A stretch of DNA of 64,000 nucleotides from Acinetobacter pittii ATCC 19004 = CIP 70.29 (GTDB taxonomy: Bacteria > Pseudomonadota > Gammaproteobacteria > Pseudomonadales > Moraxellaceae), in contig NZ_KB849797.1 of the NCBI RefSeq assembly GCF_000369045.1, forward strand, positions 588,132 through 652,131. The letters are read 5' to 3'. Below, one piece after another: positions 35,661 through 43,307 of this stretch. The number at the start of each line of letters is the position of its first letter. Position 1 is the stretch's first letter. The translations under genes and the position numbers were made by a program. The notes beneath the pieces were generated by a model, which was not told the DNA's origin, did no database searches, and saw nothing but the letters and a program-made list of their open reading frames with translations.

Positions 35661-37847
35661 ATGAACCAACAGAATACTAATACCGAAGATACAATTGACT
35701 TAAAAGAACTGTTTTTTTCGCTGATCGCTCAGTGGAAGCTTATTGCTCTATGCGTTATTTTAAGCGTTGTATTTGCTCTACTCTATTTACGCGTAACGCC
35801 AGATACCTATTCGGTTGATGCTTTGGTCCAAGTTGAAGACAGTAAAGGGGCTTCTGCTGCACTTTTAGGTGATTTGTCGCAAATGATTGAGCAAAAATCA
35901 CCAGCGCAAGCTGAAATTGAAATTTTAAAATCTCGCTTGGTTCTAGGCTCTGTCATTAAAGAGTTACATCTAAATATACAAATTTCCAGTACAGAAGATA
36001 CGCTTACTCACCGATTATTAAGCGACACAGAATATAAAACCGAGTACACAAAAAAATCGGTTTTATTTCAAGATAACCTTAAAAGTTTTGAAGTGCGTGA
36101 ATTTGAAGTTCCGAATTATTATCTAGACAAAAACTTACTTCTTAATTTTGATAAACAATCTTTAACTTTAACTGACCCAGAAACTGAAGAGGTAATATTA
36201 ACAGTTCCGTTGAACCGGGCTAACCATGTTACTGGGCCACATGGACTCTGGAAGGTTGCAATTTTTGCCAAAGATCAACTTGATGCGACCTATAATATTA
36301 CTAATTTGTCCTTACCTGCTGCTGTAAATTCACTTAGCGTAAATTATTCTGTCGCAGAACGTGGCAAACTTACAGGTGTTTTAGGTCTAAATTATCAAGG
36401 TCAAGATAAAGAACATATTACTAAAGTTTTAAATGCAATTCTGGCAACTTATAGTGCACAAAATATTGAACGTCGTTCGGCTGAGTCTGCTCAAACTTTA
36501 AAGTTCTTAGATGAACAACTTCCAGATCTTAAAAAGCAATTAGACGATGCAGAGCGTCAATTTAATAAGTTCCGTCAACAATACAACACAGTTGATGTCA
36601 CTAAAGAGTCTGAGTTGTACTTAACTCAAAGTATTACTTTAGAGACCAAAAAGGCTGAGCTTGAGCAAAAGCAAGCTGAGATGGCGGCAAAATATACTGC
36701 TGAACACCCTGCAATGCGTGAAATTAATGGGCAGCTCGCTGCTATTAATAAACAAATTGGTGAGTTAAATAGCACCTTAAAACAACTACCTGATGTGCAA
36801 CGTCAATATTTACAATTGTATCGTGAGGTAGAGGTAAAAACACAGCTCTACACAGCGCTTCTCAACTCGTACCAACAACTTCGTATCGCCAAAGCAGGTG
36901 AAATAGGCAACGTACGTATTGTTGACACTGCAGTCGAGCCAGTTAAGCCAATTAAACCAAGAAAACTGTTAGTTCTTATTTTATCTTTATTTGTGGGCGG
37001 TTTTATTGGAACACTAGTCGCCCTACTACGTAATATGTTACGTACAGGCATTAAAGATTCTGGGCAAATTGAAAATGAGTTGGATTTACCAGTCTATGCA
37101 ACCGTACCACGTTCTCCAATTCAAGAAAGTCGTATCAAGATTTTAAAGAAAAAGAAGAGTATTCCTATTCTTGCAGTTAAAAATAGTGATGATATTGCAA
37201 TTGAAAGCTTACGTAGTATCCGTACCGCGATTCACTTTGCATTAGCAAATGCAAAAAACAATATCATTATGATTGCTGGCCCTTCACCAGAAGTTGGTAA
37301 ATCGTTTATTTCAACCAACCTTGCAACTATTTTTGCTCAAAGCGACAAGCGTGTATTACTCATTGATGCCGATATGCGCCGTGGTTATATGCATAAATAC
37401 TTCGATGTAGATGTTAAGCCAGGTCTTTCTGAGTTATTGAGTGGACAAGCTGATCTACAAAAAGTTTTGCATAAAACTCAAGTTGCTAACCTTGATGTGA
37501 TTACTCGCGGTAAGAGTCCAACAAATCCTTCAGAGATTTTAAGCTCTAACCAATTTAAAGAACTACTTGAACAACTACAAAGTCAGTATGACCACATCAT
37601 TATCGATACTCCACCAGTACTTGCAGTAACCGATGGTATTATTATTTCGCAATATACAGGCGTGAACTTAATTGTTGCGCGTTATGCTAAGTCGCAAATG
37701 AAAGAGCTTGAATTAACGCTTAATCGCTTTGAACAAGCAGGTGTTAAAGTCAACGGCTTTATTCTTAACGATATTCAACGTGCGAGCGCGGGTTATGGTT
37801 ATGGCTATAACTATGCCTATGCTTATAAAGCACAAAAAGAAGATTAA
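35661..37847 (+). CDS. wzc: Tyrosine autokinase and capsule co-polymerase Wzc
   Basis: The 728-aa inner-membrane protein controls chain length and export. A Wzz domain with two membrane helices (about 27-47 and 427-447) brackets a large periplasmic coiled-coil part. The cytosolic BY-kinase follows with Walker A GPSPEVGKSF (about 538-547), Walker A-prime LLIDADMRRG (about 566) and Walker B HIIIDTPPV (about 645). The C-terminus holds six alternating tyrosines (712-722), the autophosphorylation cluster. A terminator follows at 37861. Confidence 0.95.
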   Translation: MNQQNTNTEDTIDLKELFFSLIAQWKLIALCVILSVVFALLYLRVTPDTYSVDALVQVEDSKGASAALLGDLSQMIEQKSPAQAEIEILKSRLVLGSVIKELHLNIQISSTEDTLTHRLLSDTEYKTEYTKKSVLFQDNLKSFEVREFEVPNYYLDKNLLLNFDKQSLTLTDPETEEVILTVPLNRANHVTGPHGLWKVAIFAKDQLDATYNITNLSLPAAVNSLSVNYSVAERGKLTGVLGLNYQGQDKEHITKVLNAILATYSAQNIERRSAESAQTLKFLDEQLPDLKKQLDDAERQFNKFRQQYNTVDVTKESELYLTQSITLETKKAELEQKQAEMAAKYTAEHPAMREINGQLAAINKQIGELNSTLKQLPDVQRQYLQLYREVEVKTQLYTALLNSYQQLRIAKAGEIGNVRIVDTAVEPVKPIKPRKLLVLILSLFVGGFIGTLVALLRNMLRTGIKDSGQIENELDLPVYATVPRSPIQESRIKILKKKKSIPILAVKNSDDIAIESLRSIRTAIHFALANAKNNIIMIAGPSPEVGKSFISTNLATIFAQSDKRVLLIDADMRRGYMHKYFDVDVKPGLSELLSGQADLQKVLHKTQVANLDVITRGKSPTNPSEILSSNQFKELLEQLQSQYDHIIIDTPPVLAVTDGIIISQYTGVNLIVARYAKSQMKELELTLNRFEQAGVKVNGFILNDIQRASAGYGYGYNYAYAYKAQKED

Positions 37848-37860
37848 TCGTAAAGTGATA

Positions 37861-37890
37861 AAAAAACCGGATCAAATGATCCGGTTTTTT
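37861..37890 (+). terminator. Terminator of wza-wzb-wzc
   Basis: A stem AAAAAACCGGATCA/TGATCCGGTTTTTT with a two-base loop; symmetrical A and T runs. Confidence 0.88.
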
Positions 37891-38038
37891 ATTTAAGATT
37901 TTTTTAAGTCTATCCCTACTAAAACTAACTAAAATATATAAAAAACCACTCGTTTTTTTTCTTAAACATTCTATGCTTAAGCATGCTAAGATCAAAAGCA
38001 GCCTTTTTAGACTCAAATGATTATTTTTGGAACCTTTT

Positions 38039-38764
38039 ATGAGTAAAGCCTTACCCATTGCTGTCGCTGTAGTTTTAGGCGGTGCTGCACTTGTACCAGT
38101 TTATTATGCAAGCCAACATCCGACCACAGAAGTCGGAAGCAAAGCAAATAAAAATGCCTCTCCAATTGAAAAAATCAGTTATGTTCTTGGATACGAAGTT
38201 GCTCAGCAAACTCCACCTGAACTAGACACAAAATCATTTGTGAAAGGGATTCATGATGCTCGTAATAAGCAACCAAGTGCTTATACTCAAGAAGAGTTAA
38301 AAGCTGCTGTTGCTGCTTATGAAAAAGAATTGCAACAAAAAATGCAACAACAAGATAAACCAGAGCAAGCCGCTGGTGCAGTGTCTGAATCTGCAGATGT
38401 TCAATTCCTTGCAGAAAATAAAACAAAAGCTGGTGTAAAAACTACAGCCTCTGGCTTGCAATATATCATCACTAAAGAAGGCACAGGTAAACAACCAACT
38501 GCGCAGTCTATGGTTAAAGTACATTACGAAGGCCGTTTAATTAACGGTCAAGTATTTGATAGTTCTTATAAGCGCGGTGAGCCTGTTGAGTTTCCTCTCA
38601 ATCAGGTTATTCCAGGTTGGACTGAAGGACTTCAGCTCATGAAAGAAGGTGGTAAAGCGACGTTCTTTATTCCATCTAATCTTGCTTATGGTCCTCAGGA
38701 ACTTCCTGGCATTCCAGCAAACAGTACGCTGATTTTTGATGTAGAACTCATTTCAGTGAAATAA
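38039..38764 (+). CDS. fkpA: FKBP-type prolyl isomerase FkpA
   Basis: The 241-aa protein is a peptidyl-prolyl cis-trans isomerase. The ATG giving MSKALPIAVAVVLG is preceded by GGAA; an in-frame TTG four codons earlier is rejected. The first 25 residues are a signal or membrane anchor without a clear cleavage site. Then an FKBP_N dimerisation domain (about 45-120, ISYVLGYEVAQQ) and the FKBP domain (about 135-241: VKVHYEGRLINGQVFDSSY, GWTEGLQLMKEGGKATFFIPSNLAYG). It forms the conserved boundary of the capsule locus. Confidence 0.92.
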   Translation: MSKALPIAVAVVLGGAALVPVYYASQHPTTEVGSKANKNASPIEKISYVLGYEVAQQTPPELDTKSFVKGIHDARNKQPSAYTQEELKAAVAAYEKELQQKMQQQDKPEQAAGAVSESADVQFLAENKTKAGVKTTASGLQYIITKEGTGKQPTAQSMVKVHYEGRLINGQVFDSSYKRGEPVEFPLNQVIPGWTEGLQLMKEGGKATFFIPSNLAYGPQELPGIPANSTLIFDVELISVK

Positions 38765-38772
38765 AAACATTC

Positions 38773-38803
38773 AGGAGAGTAAAACAGTACTCTCCTTTTT
38801 TTT
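38773..38803 (+). terminator. Terminator between the two FKBP genes
   Basis: AGGAGAGTA/TACTCTCCT stem with loop AAACAG and seven T; separates the two isomerase transcripts. Confidence 0.85.
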
Positions 38804-38813
38804 GGAAAACGGC

Positions 38814-39509
38814 ATGAAAAAAATTGGTTTAATTATTGCAACATCAACGATGAGTTTATCTGTTTTTGCTGCTGCACCTATTACAAATAAAAGCCCAGCA
38901 AAAGAACAATTTAGCTATAGCTATGGCTATTTAATGGGCCGTAATAATACTGATGCTCTAACAGATCTAAATCTTGATATTTTTTATCAGGGTTTACAAG
39001 AAGGTGCTCAGAACAAAACCGCACGCTTAACTGACGAAGAAATGGCGAAAGCGATTAATGATTATAAAAAAACTTTAGAAGCTAAGCAGCTTGTTGAATT
39101 TCAAAAAGTAGGTCAACAAAATGCTCAAGCAGGTGCTGCATTTCTTGCTGATAATGCAAAAAAATCGGGCGTAATCACGACTAAATCAGGTCTCCAATAC
39201 CAAGTATTAAAAGAAGGTACAGGTAAAAAACCGAAAGCTGTATCACGTGTTAAAGTAAATTATGAAGGCCGTTTACTTGACGGAACTGTGTTTGACAGCT
39301 CAATCGCACGTAATCATCCAGTTGAGTTTCAACTCAGCCAAGTGATTGCAGGCTGGACTGAAGGTCTACAAACCATGAAAGAAGGTGGTAAAACTCGTTT
39401 CTTTATCCCCGCAAATCTCGCTTACGGTGAAGTTGGTGCAGGTGACACGATTGGTCCGAATAGCACTTTAATTTTCGATATTGAACTGCTGCAAGTTTTG
39501 CCAAAATAA
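38814..39509 (+). CDS. Second FKBP-type prolyl isomerase
   Basis: The 231-aa protein starts MKKIGLIIATSTMSLSVFA with a cleavable signal peptide (after about residue 20), an FKBP_N domain (about 30-105, FSYSYGYLMGRNNTD) and an FKBP domain (about 125-231: VKVNYEGRLLDGTVFDSSIA, GWTEGLQTMKEGGKTRFFIPANLAYG). It is a paralogue of the preceding gene, probably a tandem duplication, but has a clear periplasmic signal. An in-frame TTG at 38802 is not used as it lacks a ribosome site. Confidence 0.9.
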   Translation: MKKIGLIIATSTMSLSVFAAAPITNKSPAKEQFSYSYGYLMGRNNTDALTDLNLDIFYQGLQEGAQNKTARLTDEEMAKAINDYKKTLEAKQLVEFQKVGQQNAQAGAAFLADNAKKSGVITTKSGLQYQVLKEGTGKKPKAVSRVKVNYEGRLLDGTVFDSSIARNHPVEFQLSQVIAGWTEGLQTMKEGGKTRFFIPANLAYGEVGAGDTIGPNSTLIFDIELLQVLPK

Positions 39510-39521
39510 ATGTATTAGTAT

Positions 39522-39553
39522 AAAAAAAGCGATCATTTTAAGATCGCTTTTTT
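39522..39553. terminator. Bidirectional terminator between FKBP gene and murJ
   Basis: AAAAAAAGCGATC/GATCGCTTTTTT stem around a seven-base loop; serves both convergent genes. Confidence 0.85.
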
Positions 39554-39557
39554 ATTT

Positions 39558-41099
39558 TTAGTGTTTTAAATCTCTAGGTCGAAAACCCGTAAGGATTAAA
39601 CCGATCAGGTAAGCAATTATCCCAACTAAACATAGCCCTACGACTTCGGCAACACGTAACCACTGTGAAAGCTCTCCGTTATACCAATTGAGCCCAAACC
39701 AAAGCGCTACAATCATAGCAAGGTTCGCTAAACCATATTGAAGTCCTAATTTCTTCCAATGCGGACCAAATCGGAAAATATTACGCTTATGCAAATAGAA
39801 GTAGAGTAAACCGGCATTTACTAACGCTGAACCTGAAGATGCTAGTGCAAGTGCCATATGTTCTGCATGCCAATCAATAAGCTTAAAGAAGCCGATAAAT
39901 ACAACGTTTAAAATCGCATTAGCTGCAACTGACATTAAGCCTACGCGCACTGGTGTTTTTGTGTCTTGTTGTGCATAGAAACCGGGTGCAAATACCTTAA
40001 TAAGCATGAAAGAAATTACACCAGCACTCATACATTGCAATGCTAGAGCTGTCATTTGTGTATCACGTAGATCAAACTCACCACGCTGGAATAATGCTTG
40101 AATAATCGGTGTTGAAAGCATAAATAAAGCAATACTTGCCGGCAACCCTACCAATACAATGACTTTTGCAGCCCAGTCGATCATACCGCGGAACTTTGCT
40201 TGATCCTGCTCTGCATGACGGGCAGAAAGTGAAGGCAAAATTACTGTACCAATCGCAACACCAATTAAACCTAAAGGTAGCTCAGTCATACGCTCAGCAC
40301 TGTAGAGCCAAGACACTGAACCATCTTGCATGAAAGATGCCCAAATCGTATTTAGCAATAGGTTAATCTGAGTCACCGATACACCAAATAATGCTGGAAG
40401 CATTAATTTTAAAATACGCTCTACACCCTCATGTTTAAAATCAACTTTAGGTGGAATCAGTAGGTTTTTACGCCACAATTCAGGAATTTGTATCGCTAAC
40501 TGTAATACCCCAGCCGCAACAACTGACCAGCCTAGTGCTTTGATTGGCTCAGCCATATACGGCGTAAGCCACCACGCTCCTGCGATCATCGCTACATTTA
40601 ACAAAACTGGTGAAAAAGCTGGTGAGGCAAACGAGCCATAACTATTTAAGATGCTGCTAGCAAAAGCCGTGAGCGACATAAACATTAGATATGGAATAGT
40701 CAAACGGAACATGCTGACGGCTAAATCGAACTTTTCCGGGTCACTGTGGAAGCCCGGTGCGTACATATAGATGATTGCAGGTGCTAAAACCATAGCCACA
40801 AAAGTCAGTAAGGTCATGACTGTGAGCAAACAGCCAAATACCCGACTAATTAAGATCTGTACTTCAGCGTGTGCTCGACCCGTTTTATATTCAGTTAAGA
40901 CTGGGATAAAGGCCTGAGAAAAGGCGCCTTCGGCAAATAGTCGTCGAAAGAAGTTGGGAATACGAAAAGCGACGACGAAGGTATCAAAATCTTTACCTGC
41001 ACCAAACACGTTGAGCAATACGACGTCACGCACGAGCCCTAACACTCGTGACAACATCGTCATTGCACTGACAATAAAAGTCGATCGCCACAATGCCAT
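39558..41099 (-). CDS. murJ: Lipid II flippase MurJ
   Basis: The 513-aa inner-membrane protein of the MviN/MurJ family flips lipid II for peptidoglycan. The start MALWRSTFIVSAMTMLSRVLG has AGGTGA upstream; an in-frame GTG three codons earlier overlaps that site. Family features: SRVLGLVRDVVLLNVFGAG, FRIPNFFRRLFAEGAFSQAFIPVL (21-70) and about 14 membrane helices. Separate transcription unit outside the capsule locus. Confidence 0.95.
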   Translation of the reverse strand: MALWRSTFIVSAMTMLSRVLGLVRDVVLLNVFGAGKDFDTFVVAFRIPNFFRRLFAEGAFSQAFIPVLTEYKTGRAHAEVQILISRVFGCLLTVMTLLTFVAMVLAPAIIYMYAPGFHSDPEKFDLAVSMFRLTIPYLMFMSLTAFASSILNSYGSFASPAFSPVLLNVAMIAGAWWLTPYMAEPIKALGWSVVAAGVLQLAIQIPELWRKNLLIPPKVDFKHEGVERILKLMLPALFGVSVTQINLLLNTIWASFMQDGSVSWLYSAERMTELPLGLIGVAIGTVILPSLSARHAEQDQAKFRGMIDWAAKVIVLVGLPASIALFMLSTPIIQALFQRGEFDLRDTQMTALALQCMSAGVISFMLIKVFAPGFYAQQDTKTPVRVGLMSVAANAILNVVFIGFFKLIDWHAEHMALALASSGSALVNAGLLYFYLHKRNIFRFGPHWKKLGLQYGLANLAMIVALWFGLNWYNGELSQWLRVAEVVGLCLVGIIAYLIGLILTGFRPRDLKH

Positions 41100-41180
41100 C
41101 GCACTCACCTACAGCTATATTCGAAAGACGCTATTGTAATGAAACTAGAAAATCTTTTCGTTGTGAAATGATGAATGAAC

Positions 41181-41750
41181 TCAAGTTTTTTTCTGTGCTA
41201 ACAGTTGTCTAAAGTGTTGCCATTTAAAATAAGGCCCCGGATCGGTTTTTCGGCCCGGTGCAATGTCTGAATGCCCTGCTATATGGTTTTTAATTTCAGG
41301 ATAAGCCTGACGGATAGCGGTAACAACGTCAGTTAGCACTTCATATTGTACGTCTTCAAAAGGTAAATCATCACTTCCTTCAAGTTCTATACCAATTGAA
41401 TAATCATTGCATTCTACTTTAGCTAAATAACTTGAACGCCCCGCATGCCATGCTCTCTCGTTAAAGTTAACAAACTGTAGGACTTCACCTGTTCGTAAAA
41501 TTAACAGATGTGTAGAAACCTGCATGCCTTCAATAGTCTGAAAATAAGGATGAACTGACCAATCTAATTTGTTTTGAAAAAACTGCTCAATATAGCCACC
41601 TCCAAATTGAGACGGCGGCAAACTAATATTATGAACCACAATCATTTGAATTTCGGTGCCAGTCGGACGCTGGTTAAAATTTGGAGAAGGGATTTGTCTC
41701 GCCCCTTTTAATTGTCCATCTATAACTTCATACGGTGTGATTTGCTTCAT
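41181..41750 (-). CDS. ampD: 1,6-anhydro-N-acetylmuramyl-L-alanine amidase AmpD
   Basis: The 189-aa cytosolic zinc amidase removes peptides from anhydro-muropeptides in cell-wall recycling. Zinc ligands are seen in VVHNISLPP (His about 39) and HSDIAPGRKTDPGPYF (about 158-173), with the family segments RAWHAGRS and CNDYSIGIELEG. No signal peptide, as expected for the cytosolic AmpD. Confidence 0.93.
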   Translation of the reverse strand: MKQITPYEVIDGQLKGARQIPSPNFNQRPTGTEIQMIVVHNISLPPSQFGGGYIEQFFQNKLDWSVHPYFQTIEGMQVSTHLLILRTGEVLQFVNFNERAWHAGRSSYLAKVECNDYSIGIELEGSDDLPFEDVQYEVLTDVVTAIRQAYPEIKNHIAGHSDIAPGRKTDPGPYFKWQHFRQLLAQKKT

Positions 41751-41921
41751 TGAGACGCCAATAAATTGCTTGCCAATTGTTTTAGTTTAAAACAGTTATG
41801 TGCTTTTCAAAGTAGTAAATGCGATTGTTTATCGCGATTAATCTCATAAAACAGCTTATTTTTCAGGTCGACGATGCTAATATATCGCAAGTTTTAGGGT
41901 CATCGACAAAATGGAAACCGT

Positions 41922-42767
41922 ATGAGCATACCTCAGTCTTTGCTTGAACAATCAATTCAAATCAATATTCAACAAGCATTACAAGAAGATATTGGGGACG
42001 GTGACATTACCGCGATGCTCACACCTGAAGATGAGCAAGCCACTGCAACCATTATTAGCCGCGAAGATATGGTTTTAGCTGGACAGCCGTGGGTAAATGC
42101 ACTCATCTCAGCTTATGACAATACTGTTCAAGTGACTTGGCTAAAACAAGAAGGTGAACGTGTTGCTGCAAACGAAGCCTTTTTAAAGCTTGCTGGTTCT
42201 GCACGTAGCTTACTGACTGTAGAGCGCCCTGCTTTAAACTTTATTCAAACTTTGTCTGCTGTTGCAACAAAAACTGCTGAATATGTTAAGCATCTTGAAG
42301 GTTTAAATACAAAACTTCTCGATACACGTAAAACCCTACCAGGCTTACGTATTGCACAAAAATATGCGGTTGCTATCGGGGGTGGACAAAACCATCGTCT
42401 TGGTTTATTTGATGCGTTCTTAATTAAAGAAAACCATATTATGGCAGCGGGAGGTATTGCTCAGGCAATTGCCAAAGCACATCAAATCGCGCCGGGTAAA
42501 CCAGTTGAAGTCGAAGTTGAAACTTGGGATGAGCTAAATCAAGCGCTTGAAGCTGGCGCGGACATTGTCATGCTCGATAACTTCAGTCAACAGCAAATGA
42601 TTGATGCAGTTAAACATGTAGCAGGTCGCTGTAAACTCGAAGCCTCTGGCAATATCACCATTGAAAACTTGCGTGAAGTTGCCACCACTGGCGTTGACTA
42701 TATTTCTATGGGCGTCCTAACTAAAGACGTTAGAGCTGTTGATTTATCTATGCGTTTTAATGTTTAG
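41922..42767 (+). CDS. nadC: Nicotinate-nucleotide pyrophosphorylase (carboxylating)
   Basis: The 281-aa enzyme makes nicotinate mononucleotide from quinolinate in NAD synthesis. Motifs: EDIGDGDITAML near the N-terminus, ERPALNFIQTLSAVAT, DTRKTLPGLRIAQKYAV (about 138), GGGQNHRLGLFDAFLIKENH (about 157) and ITTGVDYISMG-like C-terminal barrel end. It diverges from ampD. Its stop overlaps the stop of a small convergent gene. Confidence 0.95.
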   Translation: MSIPQSLLEQSIQINIQQALQEDIGDGDITAMLTPEDEQATATIISREDMVLAGQPWVNALISAYDNTVQVTWLKQEGERVAANEAFLKLAGSARSLLTVERPALNFIQTLSAVATKTAEYVKHLEGLNTKLLDTRKTLPGLRIAQKYAVAIGGGQNHRLGLFDAFLIKENHIMAAGGIAQAIAKAHQIAPGKPVEVEVETWDELNQALEAGADIVMLDNFSQQQMIDAVKHVAGRCKLEASGNITIENLREVATTGVDYISMGVLTKDVRAVDLSMRFNV

Positions 42768-42931
42768 ATAAAATCTGCGTCATTATTGGTATTTTTTTGC
42801 GACTTGGTCATGTCCGCCGCTTGTGTTTTTTGCCACGCTGACTGAGTCGCTTGTGCCCCCCCATCACGTGGATCGGCAGCCATTAAAACAAATGTAACGA
42901 CTGCTAATAATACAATAAAACCTTGTAGCAT
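42764..42931 (-). CDS. Small membrane-anchored protein, 55 aa
   Basis: The frame encodes MLQGFIVLLAVVTFVLMAADP followed by a hydrophilic tail rich in Gln, Ala, Asn and Asp. One hydrophobic segment (4-18) is a membrane anchor or uncleaved signal. A very good ribosome site (GGGGA) lies seven bases before the ATG. It is too short for usual gene calls and overlaps the nadC stop codon tail to tail. Function unknown; it could be a lone bitopic regulator or a conserved membrane peptide. Confidence 0.65.
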   Translation of the reverse strand: MLQGFIVLLAVVTFVLMAADPRDGGAQATQSAWQKTQAADMTKSQKNTNNDADFI

Positions 42932-43086
42932 AAATTTTCCCCATTACTTTAAAAATTCAGGGTTTCAAGGTAAAAGATAAATATGACCAGGCTTAGGAGA
43001 TTCTGTTACAAAAGGTAAGCCTTTATTTTTATTATTCATCTATACGACAATATTTTACGCATAAAGTTTTATATCAACAGCCTAAA

Positions 43087-43249
43087 CCCTGCATTTACTA
43101 TCGTGACAGGTGACATGGATGTCACCGTTTCTCTGTGTTATATGGAAGTAACATCAGAGAAACAGAGGTTTTTGTCACTTTTGACCTTTCAAAAGTGAGG
43201 AAGCCTATACAACATCTATTTGAATTTCATGTGATATAAGGCCGTGCTT
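43087..43249 (+). repeat. Structured intergenic repeat, copy B
   Basis: Hairpins at 43109-43126 (GGTGACAT/ATGTCACC), 43127-43163 (GTTTCTCTG-TGTTA with TAACA-T-CAGAGAAAC, one unpaired T at 43154, loop containing GGAA) and 43175-43198 (TCACTTTTG/CAAAAGTGA, loop ACCTTT). It matches copy A at 11423 in order, spacing, bulge and loops although most bases of the second stem differ. It fills the gap between the 55-aa gene and phospholipase C; the flanks 42932-43086 and 43250-43307 show nothing else convincing. Confidence 0.8.
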
Positions 43250-43307
43250 TTTTATCAAAGTCATCTAAATCGACTTTAAATAACAATTCCAATTCAGACT
43301 ATATAAC

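Noticed and set aside
37765..38058. 97-residue minus-strand frame across the wzc end and fkpA leader
   Set aside because: It runs antisense through the Tyr-rich tail of wzc and a terminator; no start signal and composition typical of chance.
43257..43277. AAAGTC/GACTTT hairpin as terminator of phospholipase C
   Set aside because: Six AT-rich pairs without a proper T run on the minus strand; too weak to call.
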